From Bacteroidales bacterium (lineage in GTDB: Bacteria; Bacteroidota; Bacteroidia; Bacteroidales; PUMT01): a stretch of 36,613 nt of DNA. The stretch covers positions 1 through 36,613 of the forward strand of contig SLCF01000086.1 of the NCBI GenBank assembly GCA_007125955.1, written 5' to 3'. The notes under the pieces were generated by a model. It had not been told where the DNA came from. It ran no database searches and was given only the letters and a program-made list of their open reading frames with translations. The translations under genes and the position numbers were made by a program. Shown piece after piece: positions 7,954 through 17,057 of this stretch; the stretch's first letter is position 1; each line of letters opens with the position of its first letter.

Positions 7954-9306
7954 TTATTCGTGTCTTAAGGATTCAATAGGATCTTTTCTGGATGCACGTT
8001 TTGCAGGAGAATAACCGAAGATCACTCCAACAGATGCAGATACAAAGAAGGCGATAATTACTGATGAAAGTGTTACAATTGTCAGTATATCAGCAAAGTG
8101 AGATATCATTCTCGACATTACTATACCAAGAACCACACCTATCAGTCCGCCTGTTACACTTATAAGTACAGCCTCAGAAAGGAACTGGACAACAATATCC
8201 ACTTTGGTTGCCCCTATAGCCTGCCTTGTGCCAATTTCCTTTATCCGCTCCATAACTGAAGCGAACATAATATTCATTATTCCGATTCCCCCAACAATAA
8301 GAGCTATTCCGGCAATCGATCCCAACACTATATTGAAAATATCTGTTGTTCTTTGCTGCTGCTTCAGAAGGAGCTCAGGTATTGTCACCTCAAAATCCTT
8401 CACCTCCGAATGTCTTCTTAAAAGCATACGGCCAATTATTTCGGCGGTAGGAGAGAGGTTTTCTGTATCATCTACCTGTACCACCATTTTATCAAGCTGG
8501 TGGTAGTTGCTTGTAACATTTTGACGGGGTATTGAACTTATTATCCTGACACCCATTCTGCCTCCCATTGCCATTGACATTCTGCCGGGATTGGGATTGT
8601 TTATCACAGCCCTGTTCTGGAACCTGAGCAGCATTGTTTGCACGGGAACATAAATATTGTCGTTGTAAACATTTATACCCACATTTTCGAAAGCTGTAAC
8701 TGACACGTCGGTTCTTTCAAGGACACCGATAATCTGCAGCCACACATTACCGAACTTAATATATTTACCTACCGGATTTACATCAGGGAAAAACCTTGAT
8801 TTTATATTTGCTCCGATTACACAAACTGCAAGGCCGTGTTCCTCCTGGTGATCGTTGAAATATGACCCTGATTCAAAGCCAAGGTTGAAAAGCTGGAAAT
8901 AATCGGAAGAGACTCCAATTATCTTAGCTGCCTCCCTTTTGCCACCGTAAACCGCGTGGGAGTTAAGGGCTATTTCCGGACTTATCCTTATTACGGACGG
9001 GATGGTACTGCGGATAGCTTCCGCATCAAGCAGGGTGAGTCCGCGGGAAAACTTCCTCCTTTCACCTTGACCATTTTCCTCCTCGTTATCACCCTCCTCC
9101 TGAACAATTGGTGTAATCATGATGTTATTGACTCCCACCATTTCAATCTGGTCAAGTATCTCCTTCTGAGCGCCGTTTCCTATTGCCAGCATGCTAATTA
9201 CAGAAGCAACACCAAATATTATACCCAGGGCGGTAAGTATTGATTTCAGCTTGTTTGCCATGATCGATTCCATGGCTATTACAATGTCGTGAAAATATTT
9301 TCGCAT
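7954..9306 (-). CDS. MacB-like ABC transporter permease (FtsX/MacB type, no ATPase domain)
   Basis: The protein has 450 residues. It has the permease layout of MacB: an N-terminal amphipathic stretch and membrane helix (ALGIIFGVASVISMLAIGNGA, about 26-46), a periplasmic MacB_PCD core to about residue 325, then three membrane helices in the C-terminal FtsX domain, ending with the conserved YSPAKRASRKDPIESLR (about 431-447). E. coli MacB carries its ATPase in the same chain; here that domain is absent and no ATPase lies in the operon. A short acidic insertion (EEGDNEEENGQGERR) follows the first helix. The gene starts 14 bases after the MacA-like gene. Together with MacA and TolC homologues it should form a tripartite pump expelling a drug, peptide, lipid or lipoprotein. 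Confidence 0.9.
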   Translation of the reverse strand: MRKYFHDIVIAMESIMANKLKSILTALGIIFGVASVISMLAIGNGAQKEILDQIEMVGVNNIMITPIVQEEGDNEEENGQGERRKFSRGLTLLDAEAIRSTIPSVIRISPEIALNSHAVYGGKREAAKIIGVSSDYFQLFNLGFESGSYFNDHQEEHGLAVCVIGANIKSRFFPDVNPVGKYIKFGNVWLQIIGVLERTDVSVTAFENVGINVYNDNIYVPVQTMLLRFQNRAVINNPNPGRMSMAMGGRMGVRIISSIPRQNVTSNYHQLDKMVVQVDDTENLSPTAEIIGRMLLRRHSEVKDFEVTIPELLLKQQQRTTDIFNIVLGSIAGIALIVGGIGIMNIMFASVMERIKEIGTRQAIGATKVDIVVQFLSEAVLISVTGGLIGVVLGIVMSRMISHFADILTIVTLSSVIIAFFVSASVGVIFGYSPAKRASRKDPIESLRHE

Positions 9307-9320
9307 TGTTCAGGGAAGTT

Positions 9321-10721
9321 TTATCTGTTTACGGGGCCCTCGTCAGTTCTCTCCATCTGAATCCGCATTTGCCTCATTCTTTCTTCACGTTGTTCCTGCC
9401 TCGTTCTTTCTTCCTCACGCCTTTCCCTCTCTTCAAGCCTTCTCTCTTCACGCCTTTCAGCAATTATGTCTATAAGGTCTTCACCCGCAAGACGAAACCT
9501 TTCAGGATCGGAGGGCATGGAAAGATAAACTCTGTCCCCGGCCTCTATTCCATGTTCAATTATCACGTTATTATCGTTCGACTCGCCCAGAACAACAACC
9601 TGTTTTGTTCCGTCACTTTTGTATACATAAGGGATGCTGTCAGTAATACGTATTGTCTCAAGCGGCAGATATGTAACATCATCAAAGCTCCGGGTTACGA
9701 TAACATTGCTGGTTGTCATGGCCGGCCTTAATATCTCATCATTTTCGTTGATGCGTATAGTTACCTCAAATACCCTTGCATCGGTATTGGGCAGTTGCTG
9801 TCCCACATTTGCTACCTGGATAACCTCCCCCGTATAGCTTTTATCAGGGAAAGCATCCACACCGATTCTCACTTTCTGACCGACATTAACCTTGCTTATA
9901 TCAATTTCATTTACATACGTCTTCGATATCATTGTACTCAGATCCGGCAGTGTTGCAACCGTAAGGTCTCTTGAACTGATTCGTGACCCGACTGTTCTTT
10001 TCTGTCCGCCCCACTCGCGGTGGTATATAACCATCCCGTCACTGGGTGCTGTAATGGTGAACTTTTCCAGCACGTCACTCAGTTCTTCGTACCGCCTTTT
10101 TTGTCTTTGAAGACTCAGTCTGGCTTCAGTCATATTTTCCATAGCCTGTTGCCGTCTGAGTTCATAGTTTTGTATTGCTTGTTCAAGAGAACGTTCAGCC
10201 CTTTCAAGGTTTATTTCTGCCTGTCTTATGGTTGCGGGCGGTTCGAATTTTGACTGCTCAAGTGTAAGCCTTCTCTCCTCAAGGGTAAACTCGAGGTTTA
10301 TCAGGTCATCTCTCAAGCTGCTGAGTGTAAGTGTCGTGTCAAGCTGTGTCTGGACAAATTGTGCCTCTTCTCTTTCAACGGCATCCTCCATATCTTTCAG
10401 GGTATTGTCTGCTTCAGACCTGTCAAGTGTTGCTACCCAGTCGCCTTTTTCAACTACGGTTCCTTCCGGAACAAGATTCTGTATTTCAACATTGTTGATT
10501 CTTATGTTCCTGCTTCTTAATTCAACCGGCCCCTGTATCAGTTCAGAATTCTCAGCCTGGAGCTCTCCTGTTGTATTAACAAGAATTTCAAACCTGCCGT
10601 TTCGTGCTTCCACCTCCAAAAGGCCGGATTGTTCGGTTTCACCGGCTACGGCATAGATCACGATTGCCAGTACGACAAGTGAAAGAATACTCAATGTGAT
10701 AATGTTACTTTTCTTTTTCAT
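9321..10721 (-). CDS. HlyD/MacA-like periplasmic adaptor (membrane fusion protein)
   Basis: This 466-residue protein is anchored by an N-terminal helix (about residues 6-25). A biotinyl-lipoyl-like half, a long coiled-coil hairpin (about 95-215, rich in Glu, Arg, Gln, Leu), the second lipoyl half (TITAPSDGMVIYHREWGG) and a beta-barrel domain follow, as in MacA. Adaptors of this class join the inner-membrane permease to the TolC exit duct. An unusual tail of roughly 50 residues at the C-terminus is almost all Arg and Glu (RREERRLEERERREEERTR) and is predicted to be a charged helix. It is the first gene of the three-gene operon, with the permease 14 bases downstream. Confidence 0.9.
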   Translation of the reverse strand: MKKKSNIITLSILSLVVLAIVIYAVAGETEQSGLLEVEARNGRFEILVNTTGELQAENSELIQGPVELRSRNIRINNVEIQNLVPEGTVVEKGDWVATLDRSEADNTLKDMEDAVEREEAQFVQTQLDTTLTLSSLRDDLINLEFTLEERRLTLEQSKFEPPATIRQAEINLERAERSLEQAIQNYELRRQQAMENMTEARLSLQRQKRRYEELSDVLEKFTITAPSDGMVIYHREWGGQKRTVGSRISSRDLTVATLPDLSTMISKTYVNEIDISKVNVGQKVRIGVDAFPDKSYTGEVIQVANVGQQLPNTDARVFEVTIRINENDEILRPAMTTSNVIVTRSFDDVTYLPLETIRITDSIPYVYKSDGTKQVVVLGESNDNNVIIEHGIEAGDRVYLSMPSDPERFRLAGEDLIDIIAERREERRLEERERREEERTRQEQREERMRQMRIQMERTDEGPVNR

Positions 10722-10756
10722 TTTGTAAATTCTATATCCAGATTAAACTTTATTGA

Positions 10757-10764
10757 CAAAAATA
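10757..10764 (-). promoter_or_regulatory. Candidate -7 box (TATTTTTG) for the macA-like operon
   Basis: This is a minus-strand match to TAnnTTTG, 35 bases before the first ATG of the operon. The region upstream is AT-rich and no convincing -33 element is visible, so the call is moderate. Confidence 0.4.
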
Positions 10765-10924
10765 TGCTGCTTTCTAAAGAACGTTTAAAGAAAACAAAAA
10801 ATATTTATAAAATCTGACACATCCTTTTATCTTAACTTTTTTTAACAGTCTGTAAGCAAAACATGACTGGTTAACCCGTGCTGTTCATATGTAATGAAAC
10901 AAGCTCATTATATATAGACATTAC

Positions 10925-10942
10925 TTAAACTTAAAAGTTTAA
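10925..10942. repeat. Perfect palindrome TTAAACTT-AA-AAGTTTAA
   Basis: Eight-base arms separated by two bases lie in the 270-base gap between the GlmM-like gene and the macA-like operon, 50 bases after the glmM stop. The stem is almost all A/T and lacks a following T-run, so a terminator role is weak; an operator site is possible. Nothing else clear was seen in this gap apart from the -7 box at 10757-10764. Confidence 0.4.
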
Positions 10943-10991
10943 TATTGTAATTTTAAAAAGTGGGTGCGGGTATTTTAATTTTCGATTATTT

Positions 10992-12386
10992 TCAGGTTTT
11001 TTTTACCATTTTGTTTATCAGGGTTATCACCTTTCTTGCAAGATCGTCCGCCGCTTCTTTACTGCTGCTCTCAGTGTAGATCCTTATTACAGGTTCAGTG
11101 TTGGATTTTCTCAGGTGGACCCAGCCGTTGTCAAAATCTATCCGTATCCCGTCAGAATCGTTTATCGCAAAGTCCTTATACTCATTTTTTATACTTGAAA
11201 ACAACTGGTCTGTATTCACGTGGGGTTTGAGAAGTATCTTGTTTTTTGACATAAAGTAATCCGGGTAGCTCGACCTGAGGTGTGAGGATGATTTTCCGGT
11301 TTTTGCGAGATGAGACAAAAAGAGGGCTATTCCAACCAGGGCATCTCTTCCGTAGTGAAGTTCAGGATAAATAACCCCTCCGTTTCCTTCGCCACCGATA
11401 ACCGCACCGGTATTTTTCATGGTTTCCACGACATTTACTTCGCCCACTGCCGATGCGGTGTGTTTGCCACCCCGCTTTAGTGTCACATCTTTCAGGGCAC
11501 GTGTTGATGAAAGGTTTGATACGGTATTCCCTTTTTTGTGTTTCAATACGTAGTCAGCTACAGCAACCAGTGTATACTCTTCTCCGAACATGGTACCGTC
11601 TTCGTTAATTATGGCAAGCCTGTCAACGTCCGGATCAACTGCAAATCCAAGATCGGCTTTTTCCTTTACAACGGTTTCTGACAACTTCTCAAGATGCTCG
11701 GGCAGAGGTTCCGGATTGTGGGGGAAACGCCCCGTCGGGTCGCAGTGGAGCCTTATTACTTTTGCAACACCCAGTTCGTTCAGCAGGTCAGGGATTATCA
11801 AACCTCCTACTGAATTTACACAATCCACTGCAATGCGGAATTTTGCTTTTTTTATTGCTTTTGTATTGACAAGGGGAAGATCAAGGATTGAATTTATATG
11901 AATTTTATTGTAAGAGCTGTCAGTTTTATATTTCCCCAGGCCGGAAGCGGTTGCATATTCAAACATCCCTTTTTCCGCAACATCAAGGAGTCGTTTTCCT
12001 TCATCGTCTGAGATAAATTCCCCGCTTCTGTTCAGTAGCTTAAGTGCATTCCATTTACCAGGATTGTGGCTGGCTGTAATAATTATCCCTCCGTCAGCCT
12101 TTTCTCCTTTAACAGCAATCTCTACGGTAGGAGTGGCTGCCATGCCAAGGTCGGTAACATTTATACCCATCCCCAATAAAGTCCCGCATACCAGTTTATT
12201 GACCATTGTTCCGGATATTCTGGCATCACGACCAACGACTGCACGGGGATTTTTTTGCCCGCTGTTTTCGTTAAGCCAGACAGAGTAAGCTGAAACAAAT
12301 TTCACAATATCAACCGGGGTAAGCCCCTCTCCGGGGAAAGACCCTATTGTGCCACGGATACCGGATATCGATTTAATCAGAGTCAT
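10992..12386 (-). CDS. glmM: Phosphoglucosamine mutase-like phosphohexomutase
   Basis: This 464-residue member of the alpha-D-phosphohexomutase superfamily shows all four domain signatures: the catalytic phosphoserine loop TASHNP (104-109, Ser106), the Mg2+ loop DPDVDR (251-256), the sugar-binding loop GEGNGG (333-338) and the C-terminal phosphate-binding RKSNTEPVIRIYTES. GlmM interconverts glucosamine-6-phosphate and glucosamine-1-phosphate on the way to UDP-GlcNAc, the precursor of peptidoglycan and LPS. The sugar loop GEGNGG fits GlmM better than plain phosphomannomutase, but dual activity is possible. It is divergent from the pseudouridine synthase gene, with 162 bases between the starts. 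No neighbouring amino-sugar genes are present. Confidence 0.85.
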   Translation of the reverse strand: MTLIKSISGIRGTIGSFPGEGLTPVDIVKFVSAYSVWLNENSGQKNPRAVVGRDARISGTMVNKLVCGTLLGMGINVTDLGMAATPTVEIAVKGEKADGGIIITASHNPGKWNALKLLNRSGEFISDDEGKRLLDVAEKGMFEYATASGLGKYKTDSSYNKIHINSILDLPLVNTKAIKKAKFRIAVDCVNSVGGLIIPDLLNELGVAKVIRLHCDPTGRFPHNPEPLPEHLEKLSETVVKEKADLGFAVDPDVDRLAIINEDGTMFGEEYTLVAVADYVLKHKKGNTVSNLSSTRALKDVTLKRGGKHTASAVGEVNVVETMKNTGAVIGGEGNGGVIYPELHYGRDALVGIALFLSHLAKTGKSSSHLRSSYPDYFMSKNKILLKPHVNTDQLFSSIKNEYKDFAINDSDGIRIDFDNGWVHLRKSNTEPVIRIYTESSSKEAADDLARKVITLINKMVKKT

Positions 12387-12488
12387 GATTTTTTGTAAAT
12401 TTGAATAAAAAAAGTAGAAATCACAAACTGCCTTCTGTTTTTCGGATCTTTAATCTGACTTTGCATGATTTTTGATGGAAAATTCATG

Positions 12489-12496
12489 TATATTTG
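12489..12496 (+). promoter_or_regulatory. -7 box (TATATTTG) for the plus-strand rluB block
   Basis: This is an exact TAnnTTTG, extended to TATATTTGCAGG, 52 bases before the pseudouridine synthase ATG in the divergent region. TTTG trinucleotide runs occur upstream at 12460 and 12471, but not at the 19-21 base spacing. The same 12 bases occur twice upstream of the surface-protein operon. Confidence 0.55.
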
Positions 12497-12548
12497 CAGG
12501 TTATCAGGTATTCTGCCGGATGTCAGGGAGAAATAATTCAATAGAGTG

Positions 12549-13385
12549 ATGGAAAGTTCAGAGCATAAAAGGCGTGGCGGCAAATCCTCCGTATCCGCTC
12601 AAAAAAAAAAGGAAGGAAAGAGAAAAGCCGGAGACATTTCCCGTAAAAAGACCATAAAACGTGAAGTTGAGCCTGTCAGACTTAACAGGTTCATTGCCAA
12701 TGCGGGTGTTTGTTCCCGCAGGGAGGCCGACCATTACATTGAAGCCGGCTTTATTACAGTTAACGGCGAGATTATTAAAAAGCTGGGCACAAAAGTATTA
12801 CCCACTGACGAAGTCCGTTTCAAAGGCCGGAAACTAAACCCTGAAAAAAAAGTTTACCTCCTGCTCAACAAACCCAAAGATTCAATTGCTACTGTGGATG
12901 ATCCACATGCGAAATTAACCGTATTGGATCTTGTAAGAGGAGCCTGCAGTGAAAGAGTATATCCTGTTGGCCGTCTTGACAGGCAGACAACCGGAGTGCT
13001 TCTTTTGACAAACGACGGTGATCTGGCGAAAAAGCTGACACACCCGTCGCATAAAGTTGCAAAAATATATCATGCACAGCTTGATAAACCACTTACCAAA
13101 AATGATATGCACGATATTGTAAAAGGAGTGACATTGAAGGACGGGAAAGTTGAAGTTGACGAGATTGTTTATACCGACCAGTCTGATCTCTCAATGATCG
13201 GCTTGCAGATCCACTCGGGCCAGAACAGGGTAGTTCGCCGGATTTTTGAAAATTTCGGGTATAAGGTAAAAAAACTCGACCGGGTTAGTTTTGCCGGACT
13301 TACCAGGAAAAATGTTCCGAGAGGGAGGTGGAGGCATTTAACCGAGAAAGAAGTTAGTATGCTGAAAATGAAAATATTCAAATAG
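12549..13385 (+). CDS. rluB: 23S rRNA pseudouridine synthase, RsuA/RluB family
   Basis: The 278-residue protein (ATG at 12549; a GTG sits one codon earlier) starts with a lysine/arginine-rich disordered tail of about 40 residues. An S4 RNA-binding domain follows (VRLNRFIANAGVCSRREADHYI), then the RsuA/RluB catalytic domain with PVGRLDRQTTGVLLLTNDGD, whose Asp (about residue 144) is the nucleophile. RluB-type enzymes convert a uridine in helix 80 of 23S rRNA to pseudouridine; RsuA, acting on 16S rRNA, is a less likely alternative. The basic tail contains a run of ten A (12601-12610). It leads a plus-strand block and the DUF5686 gene starts 28 bases downstream. Confidence 0.88.
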   Translation: MESSEHKRRGGKSSVSAQKKKEGKRKAGDISRKKTIKREVEPVRLNRFIANAGVCSRREADHYIEAGFITVNGEIIKKLGTKVLPTDEVRFKGRKLNPEKKVYLLLNKPKDSIATVDDPHAKLTVLDLVRGACSERVYPVGRLDRQTTGVLLLTNDGDLAKKLTHPSHKVAKIYHAQLDKPLTKNDMHDIVKGVTLKDGKVEVDEIVYTDQSDLSMIGLQIHSGQNRVVRRIFENFGYKVKKLDRVSFAGLTRKNVPRGRWRHLTEKEVSMLKMKIFK

Positions 13386-13413
13386 GCCGGGTGTTCCGGG
13401 AATACTATTTCTG

Positions 13414-16029
13414 ATGAAGATATTATTAACTTATCCGGTATTCTTCTTTTTTATCATGATAACAACAACCTTTTCCGCATCGGGACAAATGGTTGTTGAA
13501 GGTCGTGTAGTTGATGAGGACACGGGAGAACCGCTTGTTTTTGTAAATATAGTTTACAATGAAAGGGGAACCGGAACAACTACAGGTATTGACGGAACTT
13601 TCTCATTCAGGGTAAGTGAGCTTCCCGCTTTTCTCAAATTAAGCTATATCGGTTATGAGCCTGTTACATTATACCCTGAAAACATCGATTTTGCCACTCC
13701 TCTTCATCTTGAAATGAAAAAGACTGCCTATGAGTTTGAAGAACTGAAAGTGGTGCCGGGCTATAATCCGGCTCACAGGATAATAGAGCTGGCTTTCAGG
13801 AACAGGCGTCAAAACAATCCCGAAATGCTTCCTTCTTTTTCCTATACATCCTATAACAAGCTTTTTTTTACTCTTGTTCCTGACAGTCTGTTATCAGACA
13901 AAAATACGCCGGATTCCCCTGAAATCTCAATCAGGTTTTCCTTTTCCCGTGAAGGTGAGGAGACTGATACCATAACTTCCAAAGCTGCTGATGAAACCTT
14001 ACCTGATACAGTCAAAACAACCGATTCCCTTTCAGTCGACACTCTCCTCAAGGCTGAACCTGATACTGTCACTTCCGCAGAAACCGAGAGAGCAGACTCC
14101 GGCGGGATAGAGATGAGGGAATTCCTTGAAAAGCAGCACCTTTTCCTTATGGAATCTGTAAGCGAAAGGGCTTATATGGGACCCGGAAGGAATAATGAGA
14201 GGGTGATCGCATCCCGGGTAAGTGGTTTTAGTGACCCTTCATTCACTTTGCTGGCAACCCAGATACAGTCCTTTTCCTTTTACGAGGACTTCATTTCCAT
14301 TTTCGACAAAAAATATCTGAATCCCATAAGCAGGGGAAGCACATCGAGATACTCCTTTATTCTTGAGGACAGTATGTTCACTGAACGGGATGACACACTG
14401 TTCATTATTTCTTTCAGCCCTTATCCGGACCGCAATTTTGAAGGGCTGCAGGGGGTACTCTATATAAATTCGAACGGTTATGCAGTTCAGAATGTAATTG
14501 CGGAACCATATAAACCGGCCCGCATATTCACTATCCGCATCCACCAGAATTACAGGTTTGCAGATAACAGGCAGTGGTTCCCCTACCAGCTGAATACAGA
14601 TATAATACTTGGGCAGGATAATGTTTCAACAGATGGTTCTGACAGGTACACGCTTGTTGGTTTGGGCAACAGTTATCTTTCAGATGTTGAAATAGAACCG
14701 GAGCTCAGAAGGAGGGATTTCAACCACGTAGATCTGGCAATTTCCCCCGATGCACACAAGCAAACAGAAGAGCTCTGGGATAAATACCGTTATCAGCCTC
14801 TGTCAGAAAAAGACCGGGAGACGTACCGGTTTATTGACAGTATTGGAGAAGAGGCCGGTTTCGACCGTACTTTAAGGATTCTGGAAACCCTTGTAAGCGG
14901 TTATATTCCATGGGGTGTTGTGAATATTGATTACAGGGGGCTTCTGGACTTCAATTATTATGAAGGATTGAGACCGGGATTCCGCTTTGTTACCAATGAA
15001 CACCTCTCTGAAAGGTTCTCAGCAGGTGGTTATGTGGCATGGGGAACAAAAGACAGAGAGTTTAAATTCGGCGGACAGGCTGATCTTCTTGTTTACAGGC
15101 CGGCTGATCTGAAGATAGGGTTCATCTGGAGCAAGGACCTTGAGGAGAGGGGCGGGTATGATTTTCTGCATTCAGGCCACGGTTTTTCTTCCGAAAGCTA
15201 CAGGCGGTTCATGGTTGGCAGGATGGATCGTGTTGAAAAACATCAATCCTTCATTGATTTCAGGATGATGAGACATTTGAAGAACAGGGTCTATCTTTCT
15301 TCATCCGATGTTCTTTCAACAGACGATTATATCTATTATGCGGCAGGAACTGAAAAAAGTTCGTTTCACTTTACAGAAGCCGGGATAAGGATCAGGCTTG
15401 CATGGCGCGAAAGATTTACGCAGACCCCCCGCGGAACATTGATATCCATGGGAACAGATTATCCGGTTTTATTGTTTAATTACGCAAGGGGAATTGATCT
15501 GCTTAATGGGGAATATGGCTATTCCAGGATGGAGGGACGGCTGGAGCATACTTTTCATACAACAAGGCTGGGGAAGACTTCAATTGTTGCGGAAGCCGGG
15601 GTGGTTGACGGGGATGTTCCCCTTCAGAAGCTGTACACCGGAAAGAGCAACTTCAGGGATTTTTCCCTTGAAGCTGCAAATTCCTTTGCAACCATGAGAA
15701 TGGGAGAGTTCGTATCAAATGAGTTTATCTCTCTCTTTTTCCGGCAGGATTTTGAAAGCCTTCTTTTCAGAAAAGGCAATTTCCGTCCGGAGATTATTTT
15801 TGTTACCAGTATCGGATACGGAAGATTACCGGATAATTCACGGCATCTTAATGTTCATGCCGTTGCACCTGAGAAAGGGTTTTTTGAATCGGGAGTTGTA
15901 ATCAATAATCTGTACCGGCAGCTATTTGTTGGGTACGGTCTTGGGATATATTACAGGTACGGCAGTTACTCCTTTCCGGAGGTTTTTGATAATTTTGCCT
16001 TCAAGCTCGCTTTTTCAGTCAACTTATGA
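13414..16029 (+). CDS. DUF5686 / carboxypeptidase-regulatory-like domain outer-membrane protein
   Basis: The protein has 871 residues. A signal peptide (1-24, ending near SASGQ) precedes a CarboxypepD_reg-like beta-sandwich (about 27-112: VEGRVVDEDTGEPL, the GTTTGIDGTFSF turn, KLSYIGYEP). The DUF5686 region then begins at NPAHRIIELAFRNRRQNNP and ends in many amphipathic strands suggestive of a beta-barrel closing with FAFKLAFSVNL. The arrangement resembles TonB-dependent transporter relatives without a plug. The function is unknown; family members are general outer-membrane proteins of Bacteroidota. A Ser/Thr/Asp/Glu-rich linker (about residues 180-235) has biased composition. It is probably co-transcribed with rluB. 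Confidence 0.85.
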   Translation: MKILLTYPVFFFFIMITTTFSASGQMVVEGRVVDEDTGEPLVFVNIVYNERGTGTTTGIDGTFSFRVSELPAFLKLSYIGYEPVTLYPENIDFATPLHLEMKKTAYEFEELKVVPGYNPAHRIIELAFRNRRQNNPEMLPSFSYTSYNKLFFTLVPDSLLSDKNTPDSPEISIRFSFSREGEETDTITSKAADETLPDTVKTTDSLSVDTLLKAEPDTVTSAETERADSGGIEMREFLEKQHLFLMESVSERAYMGPGRNNERVIASRVSGFSDPSFTLLATQIQSFSFYEDFISIFDKKYLNPISRGSTSRYSFILEDSMFTERDDTLFIISFSPYPDRNFEGLQGVLYINSNGYAVQNVIAEPYKPARIFTIRIHQNYRFADNRQWFPYQLNTDIILGQDNVSTDGSDRYTLVGLGNSYLSDVEIEPELRRRDFNHVDLAISPDAHKQTEELWDKYRYQPLSEKDRETYRFIDSIGEEAGFDRTLRILETLVSGYIPWGVVNIDYRGLLDFNYYEGLRPGFRFVTNEHLSERFSAGGYVAWGTKDREFKFGGQADLLVYRPADLKIGFIWSKDLEERGGYDFLHSGHGFSSESYRRFMVGRMDRVEKHQSFIDFRMMRHLKNRVYLSSSDVLSTDDYIYYAAGTEKSSFHFTEAGIRIRLAWRERFTQTPRGTLISMGTDYPVLLFNYARGIDLLNGEYGYSRMEGRLEHTFHTTRLGKTSIVAEAGVVDGDVPLQKLYTGKSNFRDFSLEAANSFATMRMGEFVSNEFISLFFRQDFESLLFRKGNFRPEIIFVTSIGYGRLPDNSRHLNVHAVAPEKGFFESGVVINNLYRQLFVGYGLGIYYRYGSYSFPEVFDNFAFKLAFSVNL

Positions 16030-16169
16030 GAGTTTTTTAATCCCCCTCACCCTGCGGCAGACAAAACGATATGAACAAATTGCGGGGGAGCCATGCGGGA
16101 AAAAGATTGAGCTTAATTCTTGTTATAAGTTAACTTGCAGAGATTAATTTAATAGACTAATTTATAAGA

Positions 16170-17048
16170 ATGGAACATAAAGCAGGTTTTGTAAACATCC
16201 TTGGGAGACCGAATGTCGGCAAGTCAACGCTGATGAATGGGCTGGTCGGGACAAACCTCTCAATAATAACATCAAGGGCGCAAACTACACGTCACCGGAT
16301 TATGGGGATTGTTAACGGGGATGATTTTCAGATTGTCTATTCGGATACTCCCGGTATAATAAGCCCGAATTACAAGCTGCATGAAAAAATGATGAAGCAG
16401 GTAAAAAGAGCTGTTTCTGATGCCGATATACTGCTTTATGTAACAGAGGTGGATGAGGAGCCGGAAAGCAACCGGGAGTACATTGACAGGATAAAAAAAC
16501 TTCAGGTTCCGGTAATTGTGATTATCAACAAGATAGATCTCGGAACCCAGGAAAAGGTCGGCGAACTCTTTGAAAAATGGAGTGAGGAGCTGCCGGAGGC
16601 TACTGTAATGCCTGTTTCCGCAAGGGAGGGATATAACCTGGATGTGGTTTTTGAAAAAATCCTGGGACTTTTGCCTCCGTCACCGCCATTTTATCCAAAG
16701 GATACTCTTACTGACAAGCCCGAAAGGTTTTTTGCATCAGAGATAATCCGCGAAAAAGTTTTTCTGAATTACCGTAAAGAGATACCCTATTCGGTCGAGG
16801 TAGAGATTGAAGAGTTCAGTGATAGCGAGACTATTTTACGGATAAGGGCTGTAATTCATGTCCTTCGCGAAACACAAAAGATTATTATAATTGGAAACAA
16901 GGGGGAAGCTTTGAAAAAGACCGCCACAAGTGCAAGGATTGATATGGAGAAGTTTTTTGACAAGAAGGTTTTCCTGGAAGTTTTTGTAAAGGTGTCAAAA
17001 GACTGGCGTGACAAGGAACAAAAGCTGAAAGGATTCGGATATAAATAA
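16170..17048 (+). CDS. era: GTPase Era
   Basis: This 292-residue protein has the GTPase motifs G1 GRPNVGKS (12-19), G3 DTPG (59-62) and G4 NKID (about 120-123), followed by a C-terminal KH RNA-binding domain (IIIIGNKGEALKKTATSAR). Era binds the 3' end of 16S rRNA and helps the small ribosomal subunit mature. The length and domain order are standard. It is separated by 140 bases from the DUF5686 gene, with no clear promoter or terminator seen, and is followed within a few bases by der, so the two are co-transcribed. Confidence 0.97.
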   Translation: MEHKAGFVNILGRPNVGKSTLMNGLVGTNLSIITSRAQTTRHRIMGIVNGDDFQIVYSDTPGIISPNYKLHEKMMKQVKRAVSDADILLYVTEVDEEPESNREYIDRIKKLQVPVIVIINKIDLGTQEKVGELFEKWSEELPEATVMPVSAREGYNLDVVFEKILGLLPPSPPFYPKDTLTDKPERFFASEIIREKVFLNYRKEIPYSVEVEIEEFSDSETILRIRAVIHVLRETQKIIIIGNKGEALKKTATSARIDMEKFFDKKVFLEVFVKVSKDWRDKEQKLKGFGYK

Positions 17049-17057
17049 AATTTGATA

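Noticed and set aside
10228-10656. 142-residue plus-strand frame inside the macA-like gene (also 9306-9731)
   Set aside because: Serine-rich shadow of the Glu/Arg-rich coding strand; no start context and no family.
16030-16169. Possible small gene or terminator in the gap before era
   Set aside because: C-rich and G-rich stretches do not form a clean stem and no credible frame or promoter box was found.
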